This document shows, piece by piece, positions 63,569 through 64,000 of a DNA stretch of 64,000 nt (its first letter is position 1; every line of letters begins with the position of its first letter). The stretch is from Chthoniobacterales bacterium. GTDB taxonomy: Bacteria; Verrucomicrobiota; Verrucomicrobiia; Chthoniobacterales; UBA10450. The translations under genes and the position numbers were made by a program. The DNA is taken from positions 1 to 64,000 of the forward strand of contig QHBM01000037.1 in NCBI GenBank assembly GCA_003244145.1, given 5' to 3'. The notes beneath the pieces are model-generated. The model was not told where the DNA came from. It saw only the letters and a list, made by a program, of their open reading frames with translations, and ran no database searches.

Positions 63569-64000
63569 TAAGGGTCACATAGGGTAGCAGTCCGTGTCGT
63601 CCACCTTCTCGCCCAAACCCACTCTCTTTGTAGCCGCCGAACGGACTCGTCGGATCAAATTTGTTGTAGGTGTTCGCCCAGACAACGCCCGCGCGCAGTT
63701 TGCTGATAATCTTGAAAATCTTGCTGCCTTTGTCGGTCCAGATGCCGGCGCTCAAGCCATAGGGCGTGTTGTTCGCGCGCTCGATCGCTTCTTCCGGCGT
63801 GCGGAATGTCATCACGCTCAGGACCGGGCCGAAAATTTCTTCCTGTGCAATGCGATGCGATGCCGTAACGCCGGTGAAGAAACTCGGTGGATACCAGTAG
63901 CCTTTCGCCGGCAGCTTCGCGTTCGATTGCACCAGCTCGGCGCCCTGCTTCAATCCGCTGTCGACCAGCTCGCAGATCTTATCGAGCTGCATCCGGGAAT
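63558..64000 (-). CDS. Aldehyde dehydrogenase family protein, partial (N-terminus beyond window)
   Basis: The C-terminal ~147 residues of an NAD(P)-dependent aldehyde dehydrogenase. Visible: the EEIFGPVLSVMTF cofactor-binding segment, AIERANNTPYGLSAGIWT, AGVVWANTYNKFDPTSPFGGYK and the closing SGFGREGGRHGLLPYV. The catalytic Cys lies upstream, outside the window. The frame is open to base 64000. The last codons (TAP, stop) are encoded by an intergenic repeat. Substrate cannot be judged; the N-x-x-x-P-x-x-P-F-G-G-x-K-x-S-G-x-G-R-E pattern is general to the family. Confidence 0.95.
   Translation of the reverse strand, partial: SRMQLDKICELVDSGLKQGAELVQSNAKLPAKGYWYPPSFFTGVTASHRIAQEEIFGPVLSVMTFRTPEEAIERANNTPYGLSAGIWTDKGSKIFKIISKLRAGVVWANTYNKFDPTSPFGGYKESGFGREGGRHGLLPYVTLTAP

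Overview
The window looks like the chromosome of a member of the Verrucomicrobiota, probably from the Chthoniobacterales/soil side of the phylum. This is an inference. It rests on the GC-rich coding, on secreted proteins carrying an N-[IL]-S-T-R...IAGFxIxG...RGLGPSL...GSYT...EVYDL domain that I associate with this phylum, on kinase/TPR proteins paired with ECF sigma factors, and on dispersed intergenic hairpins built of 7-9 bp units. There is no rRNA operon and no phage; coding density is high and no gap exceeds 300 bases.

Bases 1-23600 are mostly housekeeping: alaS and recA (minus) diverge from ribD; a small Tyr/Gly-rich exported protein; rpoD with a downstream anti-sigma-like membrane protein; dnaG diverging from a long NfeD-type membrane protease; thiH-thiS; an outer-membrane barrel protein; the shape/cell-wall block mreB-mreC-mreD-mrdA-rng; rpe; and gspE. 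Bases 22700-35700 mix a methyltransferase, a GNAT-VOC pair, a secreted repeat-domain protein, the secretin gspD, a peptidoglycan-binding-domain protein, an acyl desaturase and large exported proteins (BNR/VPS10 propeller, M28 peptidase), followed by a DUF885 peptidase up to 37581.

The most unusual region is 37636-44524. On the plus strand an animal-type haem peroxidase is followed 3 nt later by a stand-alone LanM-type (DUF4135) dehydratase/kinase domain without a LanC cyclase. Convergent to these, a three-gene unit runs ECF sigma factor, Ser/Thr kinase-TPR, and a 105-aa peptide whose first ~80 residues resemble a nitrile-hydratase-like (NHLP) RiPP leader and whose end is short and Thr/Cys/Tyr-rich. 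I read this as a candidate RiPP (modified peptide) locus in which peroxidase and LanM-like enzymes could act on the peptide, with sigma/kinase control. None of this is proven by sequence alone.

Bases 44600-58500 return to metabolism and signalling: tRNA-Lys(TTT), cytidine deaminase and a HAD hydrolase, a frameshifted ECF sigma factor with two small membrane partners, haemolysin-III, a tandem Lrp/siroheme-decarboxylase-like protein, an OLD-type ATPase/TOPRIM protein, trpD, birA-nadC-guaD, a 5'-3' exonuclease and a GYF_2 membrane protein. Bases 58500-63500 hold a GntR/LacI-like regulator diverging from a secreted subtilase and a second secreted protein. These last two share the C-terminal domain and helically phased ACTGTT hexamers upstream. 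The right edge cuts an aldehyde dehydrogenase gene next to a 73-nt remnant of a second copy.

A second layer is the set of intergenic hairpin repeats (18697, 20006, 20775, 28556, 34130, 56275, 57299, 63543). Several abut start or stop codons and in places supply the codon itself.
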